This document shows, piece after piece, positions 1 to 13,200 of a stretch of DNA of 64,000 nt (position 1 is the first letter of the stretch; each line of letters begins with the position of its first letter). Source of the stretch: Chelonoidis abingdonii (Eukaryota; Chordata; Testudines; Testudinidae); assembly GCF_003597395.2 (NCBI RefSeq), contig NC_133778.1:11270546-11334545 (forward strand), written 5' to 3'. Made by a program: the position numbers and the translations under genes. The notes beneath the pieces are model-generated. The model saw only the letters and a program-made list of their open reading frames with translations. It made no database searches and had not been told where the DNA came from.

Positions 1-381
1 CAGGGTCCATGTTTGCTGTACTATGGCATTTGCACAGTTCAGCCAGGAAAAAAGGCGCGAAATGGTTGTCTGCTGCTTTTACAGAGAGAGGGGTGAGGCT
101 GTACCCAGAACCACCCGCTACAATATTTTTTGCCCCATCAGTCACTGGGATCTCAACCCAGAATTCCAAGGGGCAGGGGAGACTGTGGGAACTATGGGAT
201 AGCTATGGGATAACTACCCACAGTGCAACGCTCTGGAAATCGACGCTAGCCTCGGTACATGGACGCACACCACCGAATTAATGTGCTTAGTGTGGCCACA
301 TGCACTCGACTTTATACAATCTGTTTTACAAAACCAGTTTATGTAAAATCGGAATAATCTCGTAGTGTAGACATACCCTAA
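1..381. mobile_element. DNA-transposon-like turtle repeat, one end
   Basis: The block ends at about 381 in gtagtgtagacatacccta, a terminal motif (TGTAGACAT and its inverse ATGTCTACA) shared with short MITEs at 37155, 47759 and 21174. I recognise the body as a dispersed repeat seen in turtle genomes but cannot name its family. The other end lies outside the window. Confidence 0.5.
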
Positions 382-1142
382 GTAGAGGTGAAAACTGCAG
401 TGCTTTGTCTCCAGTTGGACTTTACAGTGAGATAGCTATCTCAAGGTAGTTGTCTTGCTGTAAAAATACACTTATTGGCAGTGAAGTCATAGCCTTTGAA
501 ACTTGTAGGGTATACAAGCGGGTCAGGAGAGAGATAAAACATATTTTATATATACATATACAAAATAGGCTATTCTCCATGTGTTCCTTTACCTAGTCAT
601 AATCAGTTTTCTGTTGTCTTGTTCAGTATGATTCATGGATGGTAGACATTAACATTGATAAGGAGGTTGTGGGATTAGTAAAGGGTGGAATTCCATGCCT
701 AAGGTGTGGTCTGGAAAAAAAAACATGAAGTCAACTGGTGGGAGAAACAGACAGGGGAAGAGGTTCGAGGTGGCAATGTTTGCAGAGCAGAAGATATGGA
801 GGGGGGTTCCAAACAGAGATAAGAACAGATAATTGAGGGAATTGTGAAGGGCCTTGAAGATGAGCACAGAAAACTGAAGAAGCAGGCAACATCAAGTTGT
901 GTTACTGGCAGCAAGATGCTGGTAGTGCTAATGGAGTACTTCTGCTAGCAGCCCAGATGTTCATGATCCCAAGGTGTTCCGCAGATGGGGAAAACTTAGA
1001 TGATGAACCCAGGTTGCTTATTTAGCAGCCTAAATATAGATTTAGGTGCCTAACTTTAGACATCCAAATTTGCAAATATAGCCATAATTTTCAGTTCAGT
1101 TTCCAAACTAACATATGCATCTTCTTTATGCTTCTATTGTAG
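382..1142. other. Intron, no clear feature
   Basis: AT-rich intron with a short TA tract (541-563). Positions 1020-1075 contain fold-back text around tttaggtgcctaactttag, a motif also seen near 31085. No coding signal was found. Confidence 0.5.
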
Positions 1143-1239
1143 GCAAAAATAACAGCTCAACAGTGGCTGATATTTGCAATCTTTCCATTAACTGGAAAGA
1201 CAACCGAAGCTTGTTATCTCAGATGGAAGAAGTTTGGAG
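1143..1239 (+). CDS. ABCA12: ABCA12 exon (extracellular domain 1), first in window
   Basis: 97 bases after a ttgtag acceptor and before a GTAAAA donor. It starts with the last two bases of a codon and ends with two bases of the next. The product includes [21 protein letters not shown], with NxS/T sequons, and reads directly into the giant exon (AG plus A makes Arg). It is short and supported only by splice sites, phase and open frame, so it is slightly less certain than the others. Confidence 0.75.
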
Positions 1240-4200
1240 GTAAAAAAGGACTTACAGAACCATGGACAATGACAAAAATATCATTGAAATTTGTGCTTTT
1301 TTCTCCAAACTGCTGTTATGTTTTCACTTAAACTAATTTCATATTTTCTAAAACACTTTTCTTTCTTTAAAGAAAAATCAGATTACCGGAGTTTGATGGA
1401 GAAGACTTCAGAAAAGCTATTTTCTCGAAGGATTTAGAAACCATACAAAAGTCCCTATATCTTCTAAAGGGCTTCCAACAATATTTGAATAGAAACAAAT
1501 CAGAAAACTTAAATCCATTCACAGAATCTGTTGGGAATGAAACCATTCAGCTACTGTATGAAATTCTGAAGTTGGGAATGAATATTCTCTATGACTATAA
1601 ATTAAGGAAACCATTAAGTAAAGAAACAATTGATGAAGTCTATAACTTCACATCTCCTCTACTTCAGAATGACTTTAATGGGACTTCTATTTTCAATACA
1701 GCAGCCCCCTGGAAAGAAATTCAAAGTGCTTTTAAGTTAGCTCCAGTGATTTGGGATCTAGCATTTTTAAATAAGACTAATTTTAGTACAGTGAAGACAT
1801 GGGATATTATCAAAATGAAGATATCTCATAGGATTTCATCATTCCTTGCAGACATTAAAAACTATATCTATGCAATGCAAGAAATCCCATCTTTGTTTTC
1901 AGATTCTCTTCTTAAACCTAATATCAATGAAGTCTTTCAAAAGAAGCTCTTTACTTTCCAGAAAATCCTTGCTCATGTGATGCATGTGAATATGACGAGT
2001 CAGTACTATCTATTGAGAATCCTGTTTGAATTTATGGAAACAATCCAAAATTCCACTGATGAAGATCTGTGGAAGGAGCTGAATGCCAATTGGCGTACTG
2101 TTGAAAAACTAAGGTCTGCAAAATGGAACAACACTGATATCATTGCATATCAGCAGTTTTTAGATATATTGAACAACCATTTATACACATTGAATAATGG
2201 TTCAGATGTTCTCTTCAATAAAGAATTGGAACAACTGGTGGAATTTGCTACCCGCATGTTACGAGAGTTTGGTGGAGAAACCTCCAGAATGGCCAATATC
2301 TCAATGACCATAGAAGCCATACAGAAAACCCTGGACATATTAAAAGAGTTGCAGAAAAAAATTAATATTAGTACATTAGAAACTATTGATCTAGTCTTTA
2401 ATTTTGACAATAAAAACACTGGTAGATTGTTGGAAATATTGAGGGTAGGAAGGGAAATCCTTTATGACAACATATTGGGCAAAGCATCCGACAAAGAAAA
2501 AATTGATGCTGTCTATAATTTCTCGCATCTGCTACTTCAAAAAGAGTTTAACAAGACTTTCTTACAGCACAATACTTCACTGGAAACAAAAGTGTTGGAT
2601 CTCTTGCATTTAGTCTTGAGTCCCTTCCTCATGGAAAATAACAATCGTAATGAAAAGCCACAGAATTGCTCCGTGCAAGACATTCTTCACATAATTCTTC
2701 AGATGTTACTTAAAAATATCACACTAAGTGAGTCCTTATCAGGAAGCCATTGCAAATTCCTGTTTGCTTCCATGGACATTCAGACCAGAACAATGGAAAA
2801 TCAAACATTTACTGAATTGTTTCAGCTTGCAGTAAGAAACCTAGAGCAGACTCCGGAATTTGCTAGCATCTTCAAGAACAATAGTGAATATTTTTCAAGG
2901 GAGCTGTCGTGTATCATCCAGTCATTACAGTTTTCTTCTAGTTTTCTTTCAAACTTAAATACTGTCTCTCACTTTAAGAATCCTTGGATAGAAAGAAAGT
3001 ATCAAACCCTGACAGCCATCTCTAAGGAGCTGCCTCAGAGTAATACAACATGCCTACCACCAGCTTTTCAGAGTATGGAGGGAGTATTTAATTCTCATCC
3101 TTTAAGCAGTTTGATTGTTTTTATTTTGAATGAGATGGCCATGAATTCACAAAATTTCTCTAGCAGCTCAGTGGATTGGAAGAACTTGTTCATTCTCTTC
3201 AGTGACGTGCAGGCTGATGTCCTGCGGAACTCCAGAGTGTATGAACTGCTAGAGCTGGTGCAAAGTGCCTCCCGCCTCTCTGAAGAGAATAATTTCTCCA
3301 GATTCTGCGGAGCAGTTGACAACTTGCTAAGGACCAAATGGAACCTGACCGAAGCGGCAGGATATGTGAAACTGCTGAAAGTGATGAAGAGGGATCTGGC
3401 TGACCGTGAATTAGCTTCAGGAATAATAGAAGCTGCTCATTATGGTCTTAAGAAACTGAACTCCTCTGATCTACCAACCTTTTTGAAAAAGTCTGGCCCT
3501 ACCAGAGCTGACTTTGATACTATATTGGACAATGTTGCTCATCCTGTCAGTGTTATGGCAGAAACCCTTTTCAATAAGATCCTGACTTGGAATGAAGGAG
3601 AACAAACCCTGTCTCCTAACAGTTTGGTTGCACAGTAAGTTCATTTATTTCCAATTTCATAACTAACTCTCAGTTTCTTATAGAGTCTACAATGACTTCT
3701 GGCTTCCAGTTTATTTTACTTGTCTATTAAAGGAGCAAAATTACACTGTAGTTACATGGGCTACACCTAGCCAGGGGCCTGAGATACAATAAGAAAAGGT
3801 TCTATATATACATTAGGAGCAAGAGACATAGGAACTAAAATGTAGGTCTCCTACTTAGTAGGGAAGGATAGCTAATAATCGATGACATCAAGAAGGCTGT
3901 TGTGTTTAATGGGCCTGTTTTGCTTCAGTTTTCATAAAGAGTTAAGTTGTGACCAGATACTCAACACAATTAATATTAACAAGGGGGAAGAAATGCAAGC
4001 CAAAAAGGGAACTGGTTAAATAATATTTAGATAAGTTAGGTGTATTCACGTTGGCTGAAGCTAATGAAATTACCCAAGGGTACTTAAGATACTAGCTGAA
4101 GCAGTCTCAGAATGATTAGTAATGATCTTTGAGAACTCCTGGAGGACAGATGAGGTCCCAGGGGACTGGAGAAGGATAAAGGTAGCACCTATCTTTAAAA

Positions 4201-7200
4201 ATGGGACCACAGAGGGCCTGGGGAATTATAGACCACTCAGCCTAACTTTAATACCTGGAAAGATACTGGAACAAATTGTATTAAACTGTCCATAAACCCA
4301 AAGAGTATAATAGGGTTATAAATAACAGCCTACAGAGATTTGCAAGAACAAATCATACCAAACCAACCTAATTTTCTTCTTTGCCCCTAGTGGATAGTAA
4401 ACACAATATATCTTTTTGTCACAGTTCCACATGACATTCTCATGAGAAATCTAGGGAAGCATAGTCTAGATTAAATTGCTACAAGGTGGGTGCACAATTG
4501 TCAGAAAGGCTGGACACAAAGAGAAGTTATCAGTGGTTCGCTGTCAGACTTGAGGAATGTTCTAGCAGAGTCCATCAGGGGGCTGTTCTGGGTCTAGCAC
4601 TAGTCAATATTTTCATTTATGACTTGGATAATGGAACTGAAAGTATGCTTACACAATTTGTGGATGACCACAGGTTTGGAGGGATTGTTAGTGCTTTGAA
4701 GGAGAGGATTAGAATTCAATACAACCTTGACAAATTGGAGAATTTGTCTGAAAATAACAAGATGGAATTCAATAAAAACAGGTGCAAAGTACTACAGTTA
4801 AGAAGGAAAAATCTAATGCACAACAACAAAATGGGGAATAACTGGCTAGGCAGTAGTGCTGCTGGAAAGGATGTGGGGATTGCAATAGGTAAGTAATTGA
4901 ATATGAGCCAGCAATGTGATACAGTTGCAAAAAAGGCTACCATCATTCTGGGTGTATTAACTGGAGTGTCGTATGCTAGAAATGTGAGGTAACTGTCCCA
5001 CTCTACTGGGTACTGCTGAGGCCTCAGCTGCAGAAAAGTGTCCATTTCAGGGTGGTGGATGTGGAGAAATTGGAGAGAATCCAGTGGAAATATACAAAAA
5101 TGAGAAAAGGTTTAGAAACCCTGACCTATAAGGAAAGGTTTAAAAAAAATGGGCAAGTTTAGAGTGGAAAAAAGAAGACCGAGAGAGGGACCTGGTAACA
5201 GTCTTCAAGTACGTTAAGGGCTGTTATAAAGAGGATGATGATCTATTTTTCTTCATTTCCACTGAACGTACAACAAGAAATAATCAGCTAAATCTGCAGC
5301 CGGGGAGATTTAAGTCAGATATTAAGAAAAATGTTCCAACTATAAAGATAGTTAAGCTCTGGAATAGGTTTCTAAGGGCGCTTGTAGAATCCCTGTCATT
5401 GGCAGTTTTTAAGAACAGGTTGACAAACACCTGTGGGGTTGGTCAAAGGTTATTTGACCCTCCCTCAGTGCAGAGGGCTGAACTAGATGGCCTCTTGAGG
5501 TTCCTTCGAACCCTCCATTTCTCTGATTCTGTGTCTCAGACCTACCACCCTTATTTATGGGTCCAAACCACACAGACATTGAGAACACGGAGGTGAGGAA
5601 GATTTCATAGTCACTAAACCATACAAACACAGGGAGAGATTTTCAAAAGTGCTCAGTGTTGGCCTCTCTCTCTTCCCATTGAAGTCAATGGGAGTTTTAA
5701 TCATTGGCTGTGGAGGGAGGACAGCTAGACTGATGCTAAATGCTTCTGAAAAATCCCACCCTAGGAAAACTAAGCTCTTTAGCCTCTTCCCTCTAGTTAA
5801 ATGACTTCCACCTGCTTCTCAGTTTTCCCCACTGTGCCTTTAAGATCAGCCACTTTCATTCAAATGAGTGACTATTTAATATACATTTTCTTTTGCTCAT
5901 TGTCTCAGGGTGAATTTCCGCAGAGGACTTTTCCTATTGTTTGTGAGATAATAGCAAAAGAGATTAGTGCAATAAAAATCAGGAGCATCTTCAATGTTTA
6001 AATATCACAGACTAGATCCTCAGATGATGGAAATCAATTGACTTCCATGAAGTGGTGCTGATTTACACCATCTGAGGATCTAGCCATAATGCTGCTGACG
6101 GGTTACTCACTAATGCTCCTTGTTTCTTTTAAGCAGAAAAGGACTTATTCCAGTCTTATTTTCCAGGTTTCTGTTTTTAGAATTGGAAAACGCCATCTTA
6201 CAGGTGTCAGCCGATAACATTTACAAACCTTACTTGATCTGTTTAATGAATGTGAGTGGAAGTCAAGACAATGAGTTGACAGGTAATAATTATTTCATTA
6301 ACTCTGTGGGAGTTATCTGGTAATGTCTTAAGCCTATCTTTTTAAAATGCTACTTGTAATGACATGGAGAAATGGTGCTGTGTGTTTTCAGTATCCTTGA
6401 AAGTCCATTGGAGCTGTGAGAGCTCAGAACCTCTCAAAATTAGGCCCCTTTCGATTTGTCTCATGTATTTTTATTTTCTTGGTGTTTAGATGTGTCACAT
6501 TGTCAGTGTAATTTGTCCACTCCAGTAACCATAAAAACACAGAACACTCTTCCCTTTGTGGTTGCATGGCTAGTAAATAGTAAGTCCTTAGTAAAACGAA
6601 TCTGGTGTTTCCTCCTCTGCTGTGCACTGCTGCATCGTCTACATTCCTTTAAAGTTGCAGCCATTATTCCGAGAGTGAAGCTTCCGTTGGTATAATGGTG
6701 TTTGATATAGACAGGCTCGGTACATACTTACAGCAGCACCGGAGTTGCTTATTTGTCTCACATACGAGGTGTTGCCAACTCACTAGGTCTCGTATGCTTT
6801 CATGAGTGTTGTTTCCCTGATGGGGTGGGTTTCAGGAGCAGGGGCTTGTCATTTCTGAACACTCTTGGCATACTCGTTAAGGATTTTAGTAAAAGGGCTG
6901 ATGCTGGTTACTTCCCCCAGAGCAAGAAGGAAGCAAGGACCAGACTGTGACTCTTAGTTCCTGCTCTGCTCCTGGGCAATGGTGCTATGTGAGGGCTTCT
7001 CGGGAGGTAGCTTTATGGCTGTCTCCTGACACGCCTGTCCTGGGGGAATGCTCTGGCTGCAGCAAGGGCTCCGAGAGCTCCTTTATAACACACCGGCCCT
7101 TTAATGCCATGTCATAAAGGGGCCCGAGTGGCGGTGAGGCGCTCACAGGCTGGATCATAGGGGTACAATCCAGGCCTGAGAGCATGACTGCAGAGATTCT

Positions 7201-10200
7201 AAGCACCATTTGAACTCAATGGGGACGGCGCGCACTCAGCACTTGCGGAAAGCAGGCCCTTGAAGAGGAAGTTCAGTTTTCCAGTGTGCAGGGTTTCTGT
7301 ATGATCTTGTGTGTCATCTAAAGTAACTTATTTTCCCTTGCAGAAAACATAACACTTCTTCTGAACCACCCTCAGCTAAAAGAAGCTCCTTTCACTCAAA
7401 ACGATACTTATGAGAAACATGCATCTATTCCAGAGATCCTACAGTTAAAAGTAAGTTTGCTTAAAATGCTGACTTGCAGGAACCCTGCACTGTTACATCG
7501 GTGTGCAATGGAGCGTTCAGGAAACCAGCATGTGAAAAACAGGTTTAAAACACCTCATGTGAGCTAGAACTGGACTGGATCTTACTGCTGCTGCCTGTGC
7601 TTTGGGGTTGCCGTTACCCGGGGCAGAGAGCACTCTTCCCCGCATGGTCAGTGCAAATACACATACGTGTTTGGGAGAAAAGGGAGGTGCTCAGAATCTG
7701 CCTGGACTGACTCTGAACTACAAAGGTTTTCATTACCCCTCTGGAAGTGGCAATCAGTGCTGTGTGGCTTGTGATTGTCAGTTCATTTCTTTATTGAACG
7801 GATTGAAGGTTTATCCCTATTTTTAAGGCTCAAGCCACTCGTGAAACTTTCATAAGTGCTTAGTGGAGTTAGGGGCACCATTCCCATGAGCCTTGTGCTC
7901 CTAACTCCCACAGGTGCATTGGAAAAAACATGTACGGAGAGATTTTTCAAAGTCACAAATGACAGTTCTGCACCTAAGCCCCACTGAAAATCAATGGGAG
8001 TTTGGCATCTCTAACTGCCACTGGAAAATTTTCCCTGTAACTAACAAGACATGCACTTTGACAGTCTGCTGGCATATTCCTGTCTACGATTGCTTCTTTC
8101 ATTAGATTTGAAGATCTTCTGGGTAGGGACTCTCTCTAAATATGTTTAAATAGTACCTAGCAAGGCAAGTCCTTATGCTGATTACAGTCCCTCGGCACGA
8201 CTGGAATAATAATAACCACCACCATAGTCATCATAATTAATAAATAAAAGTTTTCATTACTGGAGATCCTGTCCCAGGAATTAGCTAGTGCCAGAGCTGG
8301 CTTTGTAATGCCAGTGTATCATCTTTTATTGTGTTAATATGTCTTTCATGAAAATAAAAATAGTCAGTTTTTCCCCAAACCACAGCGGAAACAGGGGTTT
8401 CAGAGCCTGAGCTCCAGCCCGAGTGGGGATGTCTATGCAGCTATTTTTAGCCTTGTACTGTGTGACGAACTGGGACCGTTCTTAATGTTTGCTCTGAATA
8501 CGGTGTTGGTGCCTCAGTGTCCCCTAGGCAGTTCTTAAGTATCTTGGTGGTGGGATAAGGGTGTGTGATTGCTACAGAGGAAGGGGCCAGTGCACCTAAA
8601 TGCCGGGCACTCTGTCTCCTAGCAACTGATGGCCTGGGCCCCTCCTCTGCAAAGGTGCCAGCTGAAGGTGTTGGAGACAAAGGGATCAGGTGACCTCCTG
8701 GCCCGGGAAAGGAGCTGAGCAGAGAGGAGGGGCTGGAGGGGTTGGTTAGTCTGGAGCTACCTGGGGATAAGGAGTGAAGTGCAGACCTAGGGGTCTGGCT
8801 CACTGCCCCCCAGAATGGACCCGGCCGAGGGGTCTGGTTCGCTGTATCTACAAGCTCTGTTTTAGACCCTGTTCCTGTCATCGAATAAACCTCTGTTTTA
8901 CTGGCTGGTTGAGAGTCACGTCTGACTGCGAGGTGGGGGTGCAGAACCCTGTGGCTTCCCCAGGACCCCGCCTGGGTGGGCTCGCTGTGGGAAGCCCACG
9001 GAGGGGCAGAGGATGCTGAATGCTCCAAGGAGAGACCCAGGAGGTGAAGACGTGTGAGCTTCTTGCCCTGAACAAGTCTGCTCCAAGGGAGAAGAGGCTC
9101 CCCAAAGTCCTGACTGGCTTTGTGGGGAGCAGTTCCAGAGCATCGCCCGGGGACTCCGTGACATACTGCTAGTCACGTGAGCCCGAGGCCATTGACCCAG
9201 GCTCTAAAACCTGCTGCCACTGGGTGGTGGGGGGTTGGGTTTTTTTGCAGAGTAGATTGACCCAGAACTTGCAGACCCAGAGGAGAGAGGGCTAGAGTAG
9301 CTGTCTACCACCGTGCCTACAACAGCGGAATCCTCCGTGGCTGCAACCAGGGCCCCTTGATGCCACTCTAGCTCTTTAAAACAGCACCAAGGAACCAGAG
9401 CAGGTACCACAGGTACCTGCAGTTCGTGTCCTATATTTACATTTAAGCACCTAAATAATATTGAAGAGTCACAGAGGGCAATTGTTTACAATGCTTCACT
9501 TTTATTAAAAATAGATGAGAGAGGTCAAACAGCACTGTGCAAAATCACAAAAGTGGTGTAATGGACGTCGTGATGTAATGTTGTTGTTAATTGCTTGAAT
9601 TACAGCAGCCCCAGTGAGCTGGGCACTGTACAAAAACATACTAAAAGATAACCCCTCCCCCAAGGACTTTACAATCGAAATAGACAAGGCAGACAAAGGG
9701 TGGGAGGGGAAGCAGAGCATGAAGAAAAGCAGGGCCAGCTCCAGGCACCAGCCGAGCAAGCTCATGCTTGGGGTGGCAGATTCTAGGGGGCAGCACTGTG
9801 GCCAATATTAGGGAGGCATGGCCGTTTTTTTTTGTTTGTTTTTTGTTCGCCAATCCGGCTGCCCTGTAGGGGGCGGCAGCGTGGAAGAGGGGAGCACCCT
9901 GCTAGGAGCTGGCTGCGGTCTCCATCTGCCCCAGCCGGTGCCAGGTCTGCAGAAAGCCCGGCAAGGCAGCTCGTGTCCTTCCCTCCCTGCCGGCCTGAGC
10001 AGCACGGAGCCCTCCTGGCAGGTGGCATGGCAAGTACCCTGCTGAAGCCCTGGCCGCCCCCCTTTTCTCTTTCCCCCCGCTCCCTGCCCCTCCCCCCGCT
10101 AGCCGGGGCACGTCTGCAGCACAGGGAGTCCCCCTGCACCCCAGCTCTGGCCGCCCCGCAGGTTTTGTTTTTTCCTGCTTTGCCGCTCTGGCCACGCCGC

Positions 10201-13200
10201 AGGTTTTTTTATTATTTTTTTTGCTTTGCAGTTCTGGCCGCCCCAATTTTTTTTTCTTTTTTGCTTGGGGCGGCAAAAAAGCCAGAGCCGTCCCTGAAGA
10301 GAACTTGCTCAAGGTCATATAACACAGCAGCAGAGTGAGGAGCTGAGAATTCCAGGCCAGGTCCCTGGTCCTTTCTGCCTCTCCAGGGCTGGGAACAGTC
10401 ACTGTGAATTTTAAATATCACAGGGGTAGCCATGTTAGTCTGGATCTGTAAAAGCAAAAGAGTCCTGTGGAACCTTGTAGACTAACAGACATACCTGAGC
10501 ATGAGCTTTCGTGGGGCATCCGATCAAGTGGGTATTCACCCACGAAAACTCATGCTCCAATATGTCTGTTAGTCTGTAAGGTGCCACAGAACTCTGTTAA
10601 TTTTAGTTCATTTTAAGACCTTTTGAACTAAAGGGCTTGAAAGCTGAATCCTGAATAAAAGCAAAGCAACATTGGTATCCTTTAGCCTAAAGCCAGCTTT
10701 TGATAATCCTTTTCTTTAACTTGTGCGTCTCTCTCTTTTTTTTATTTAAAGACATCTCGCTTCCGAAGCAGGATAAAACTTCTTTGTGACTATGAGAGCT
10801 TTAAATCACTGCAGCGTATCTGTCAGCTCCCTACTGTTAACTCTGAAGCACTGTGTGAACAAAGTCAATTTCATGAGCAGCTCCTTCACAGCGCTGAGCT
10901 AAGCAATCACCTTGTGACAGATGTAGTTAATCACAACAGGGTCCTGCACGAACTTCGGGAGGTACTAATTGGGGATCCCGCCAAAATCCAGTCACAAATT
11001 AATTGGTAAGGACTTGTCTAAGCTCTTCTACACCCGTGTTTCTTCCGGAAATTATTAATGTGGACTCTTTATTTTCTTTTAATATTGTCCATTTTTTTAA
11101 ATTTAAGGATTCAAGAAAATGTGCCGCAAATTGGTTATTTTCAAGATATCCCTCGGTATATGGCTATAATGAGTTCCATGATGAATACCACTGAGAATGC
11201 AACAGTTTCTAAAAAGCAAGGTAGTTTTACCTGTTTACTTTAAAACCTTGGTTTATAAGAATGGTCACTAATTTACTTGTTGCTGTTGGCCTTTCCAAGG
11301 CAAATTTCACTGATTGTCTTATGTACGCTACATGATGACTAAAGTAAGCATGTGCTATGTACATTAGCTTCTTTTCTAGGACAGATCGTAGGCCTACTGA
11401 AGTCAGTTACAAAACTCCTATTGAATCAGAGTTGCTGGCTCAAGCCGTCAGAGGTCGGAAACTTATATACAGGCAAACTGTGCTCGGTGCAGGACCCAAA
11501 AGGCCTGGCTTCAACAATCCTCAGGTCTGCCAGAGGCCTCCAACAGTCTCTAGGTCTGCCAGAGGCTTATAGATTGACAGATGGTCCATCCAAATTCAGA
11601 CGTGTTTGAGCATGGCACATGGTAGTGCTCCTCTCAACCAACATGCGCAACATCTTCAGTCTGGGCAAAAATGTTTCCATTCCGCTGTCTTACCATAAGT
11701 GCTCTGTGCATAGATATATAATAGTTCTGTAAGTGTGGAGAAAACTATTATATCATTTTTTGTTTTTTTATTTTAAAGAAATGTTAATGGCTGTGTTTAA
11801 AAATGTCAACCAGCTCAAAGAGGAGCTCAGAAATGAAGCAGGAATGTCCACAGCAAGTATCAAAGCCCTGATGGAAATGCCTCTCCCAGAAAACATAACA
11901 CAGGTAAGTTTACCGTAATTCTAGCTGAAGGTCCTTTTAAATTTGGAACTCAGATAATTAAATCCAGGGGCTATTAGTGAAAGCAGCTCAGCAGATCTCT
12001 GCTCCTGTGGGGATGCAGAGGGAGATACATGATGTTTAAGGGACACAAATTCTATAGTGCTTTATAGATCAAAATAGACACCCTGAATTGCAACTGAAAG
12101 AACTTTGTAAGCCAGAGCAGCCTCTGGAGACCAAGAGCAGCATGTTCTTTGACCGACACCCCTAGCGGGTGGGTAGCCACATGTTGGGTGATGGCTGAAA
12201 TATTTAACTAGTGCATTGTGCATTGCAGTAATCCAGTCCAGTGGTCACAAATGCATGGGTATTTTTGGTGAGGTCCACACTGCAGAGAAACAGCTGCAAT
12301 GCAGATGGAAAAGGGCATTTCTGGCTACTGATGCCACCAATAATTACAAGAGCTACCCTGGGATCCAAAATATCCTTGCAGACAGTGAATCTCAGCCAAG
12401 GATGGACACGTTGTCCTCAATGGTTCAGCTCCAAAGACTTCTTCCCCCAGCCTCAGAGCCTCACCATAATCTTGTCTGGATTCAGTCTCAAACAGCTCAT
12501 TTTTACCTACTCCCCCAGCTCTGTCAGTCACCGGGAAAGTTAAACTGCTGGATCATTTCAGCCTATGCAAAGTGTGCTAAAGCACTACCATTCTGCTTTT
12601 GTTCTCCATGCAGGAATAACAGGGAGGAGAAAGTATGTTTCTTAGTCTACAGCATTGGAAGATGATGTTGGGGAAGCATTTAGAAGTGGTAGTCTAACCC
12701 ACGCATGTTGGAGTAACCTAATAATGTACAAATCTCCGCTTTTTTTGAAAATACAGCTCATTTATCAGATTCTCCAGCTGGAGTCGTGTGATGTCCATTC
12801 CATCGACCCAAAGCTAGACGCAGTAGTAAAGGAGTTCTGCCACCTGTCACTCCCAGAAAGGACCCGCCAATCTTACATCCTGGGGGTCATATTCTTACGT
12901 CACTTAGACATTTACAACTTTCTGTACAAGGTTTGTGTTGGATTTTTAGAACACTTTTGTGGCTTTTTCTTAGCTACTGTGGCTAAGATCCTCATCTGGG
13001 TTACCAGTACTGGTATGGAGCTAGAATGCTTCCCACCAGCTGAGGATCTGGCCTTGTGCATGAAATAACGAATAATGTTATATTGCATACCCATGCTGAC
13101 ATATACGTTAAGACAATTGTCCGTTATAGAGCCAGCTGGTGTAAACTGGCATGCCTCAGTTATAACCATTGGGGCTACACTGATTTACAGCAACTTAGGA

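Noticed and set aside
1485..1487. A translation start at 1485
   Set aside because: The codon is TTG and the frame is open upstream to the splice acceptor at 1373; it is an internal codon.
1373..3634. Possibility that the giant exon is ABCA13 or a fused neighbouring gene
   Set aside because: Its last codons ([15 protein letters not shown]) and all downstream exons follow ABCA12 in phase, so it belongs to this gene. ABCA13 remains only as a comparison.
4486..4896. A 136-residue open frame that could be called a gene
   Set aside because: It is a fragment of the CR1 reverse transcriptase within a longer degenerate LINE and has no independent start context.
8447..9176. Several 70-190-residue open frames on both strands
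   Set aside because: They lie inside the solo LTR and are GC-rich by-products; no known domain.
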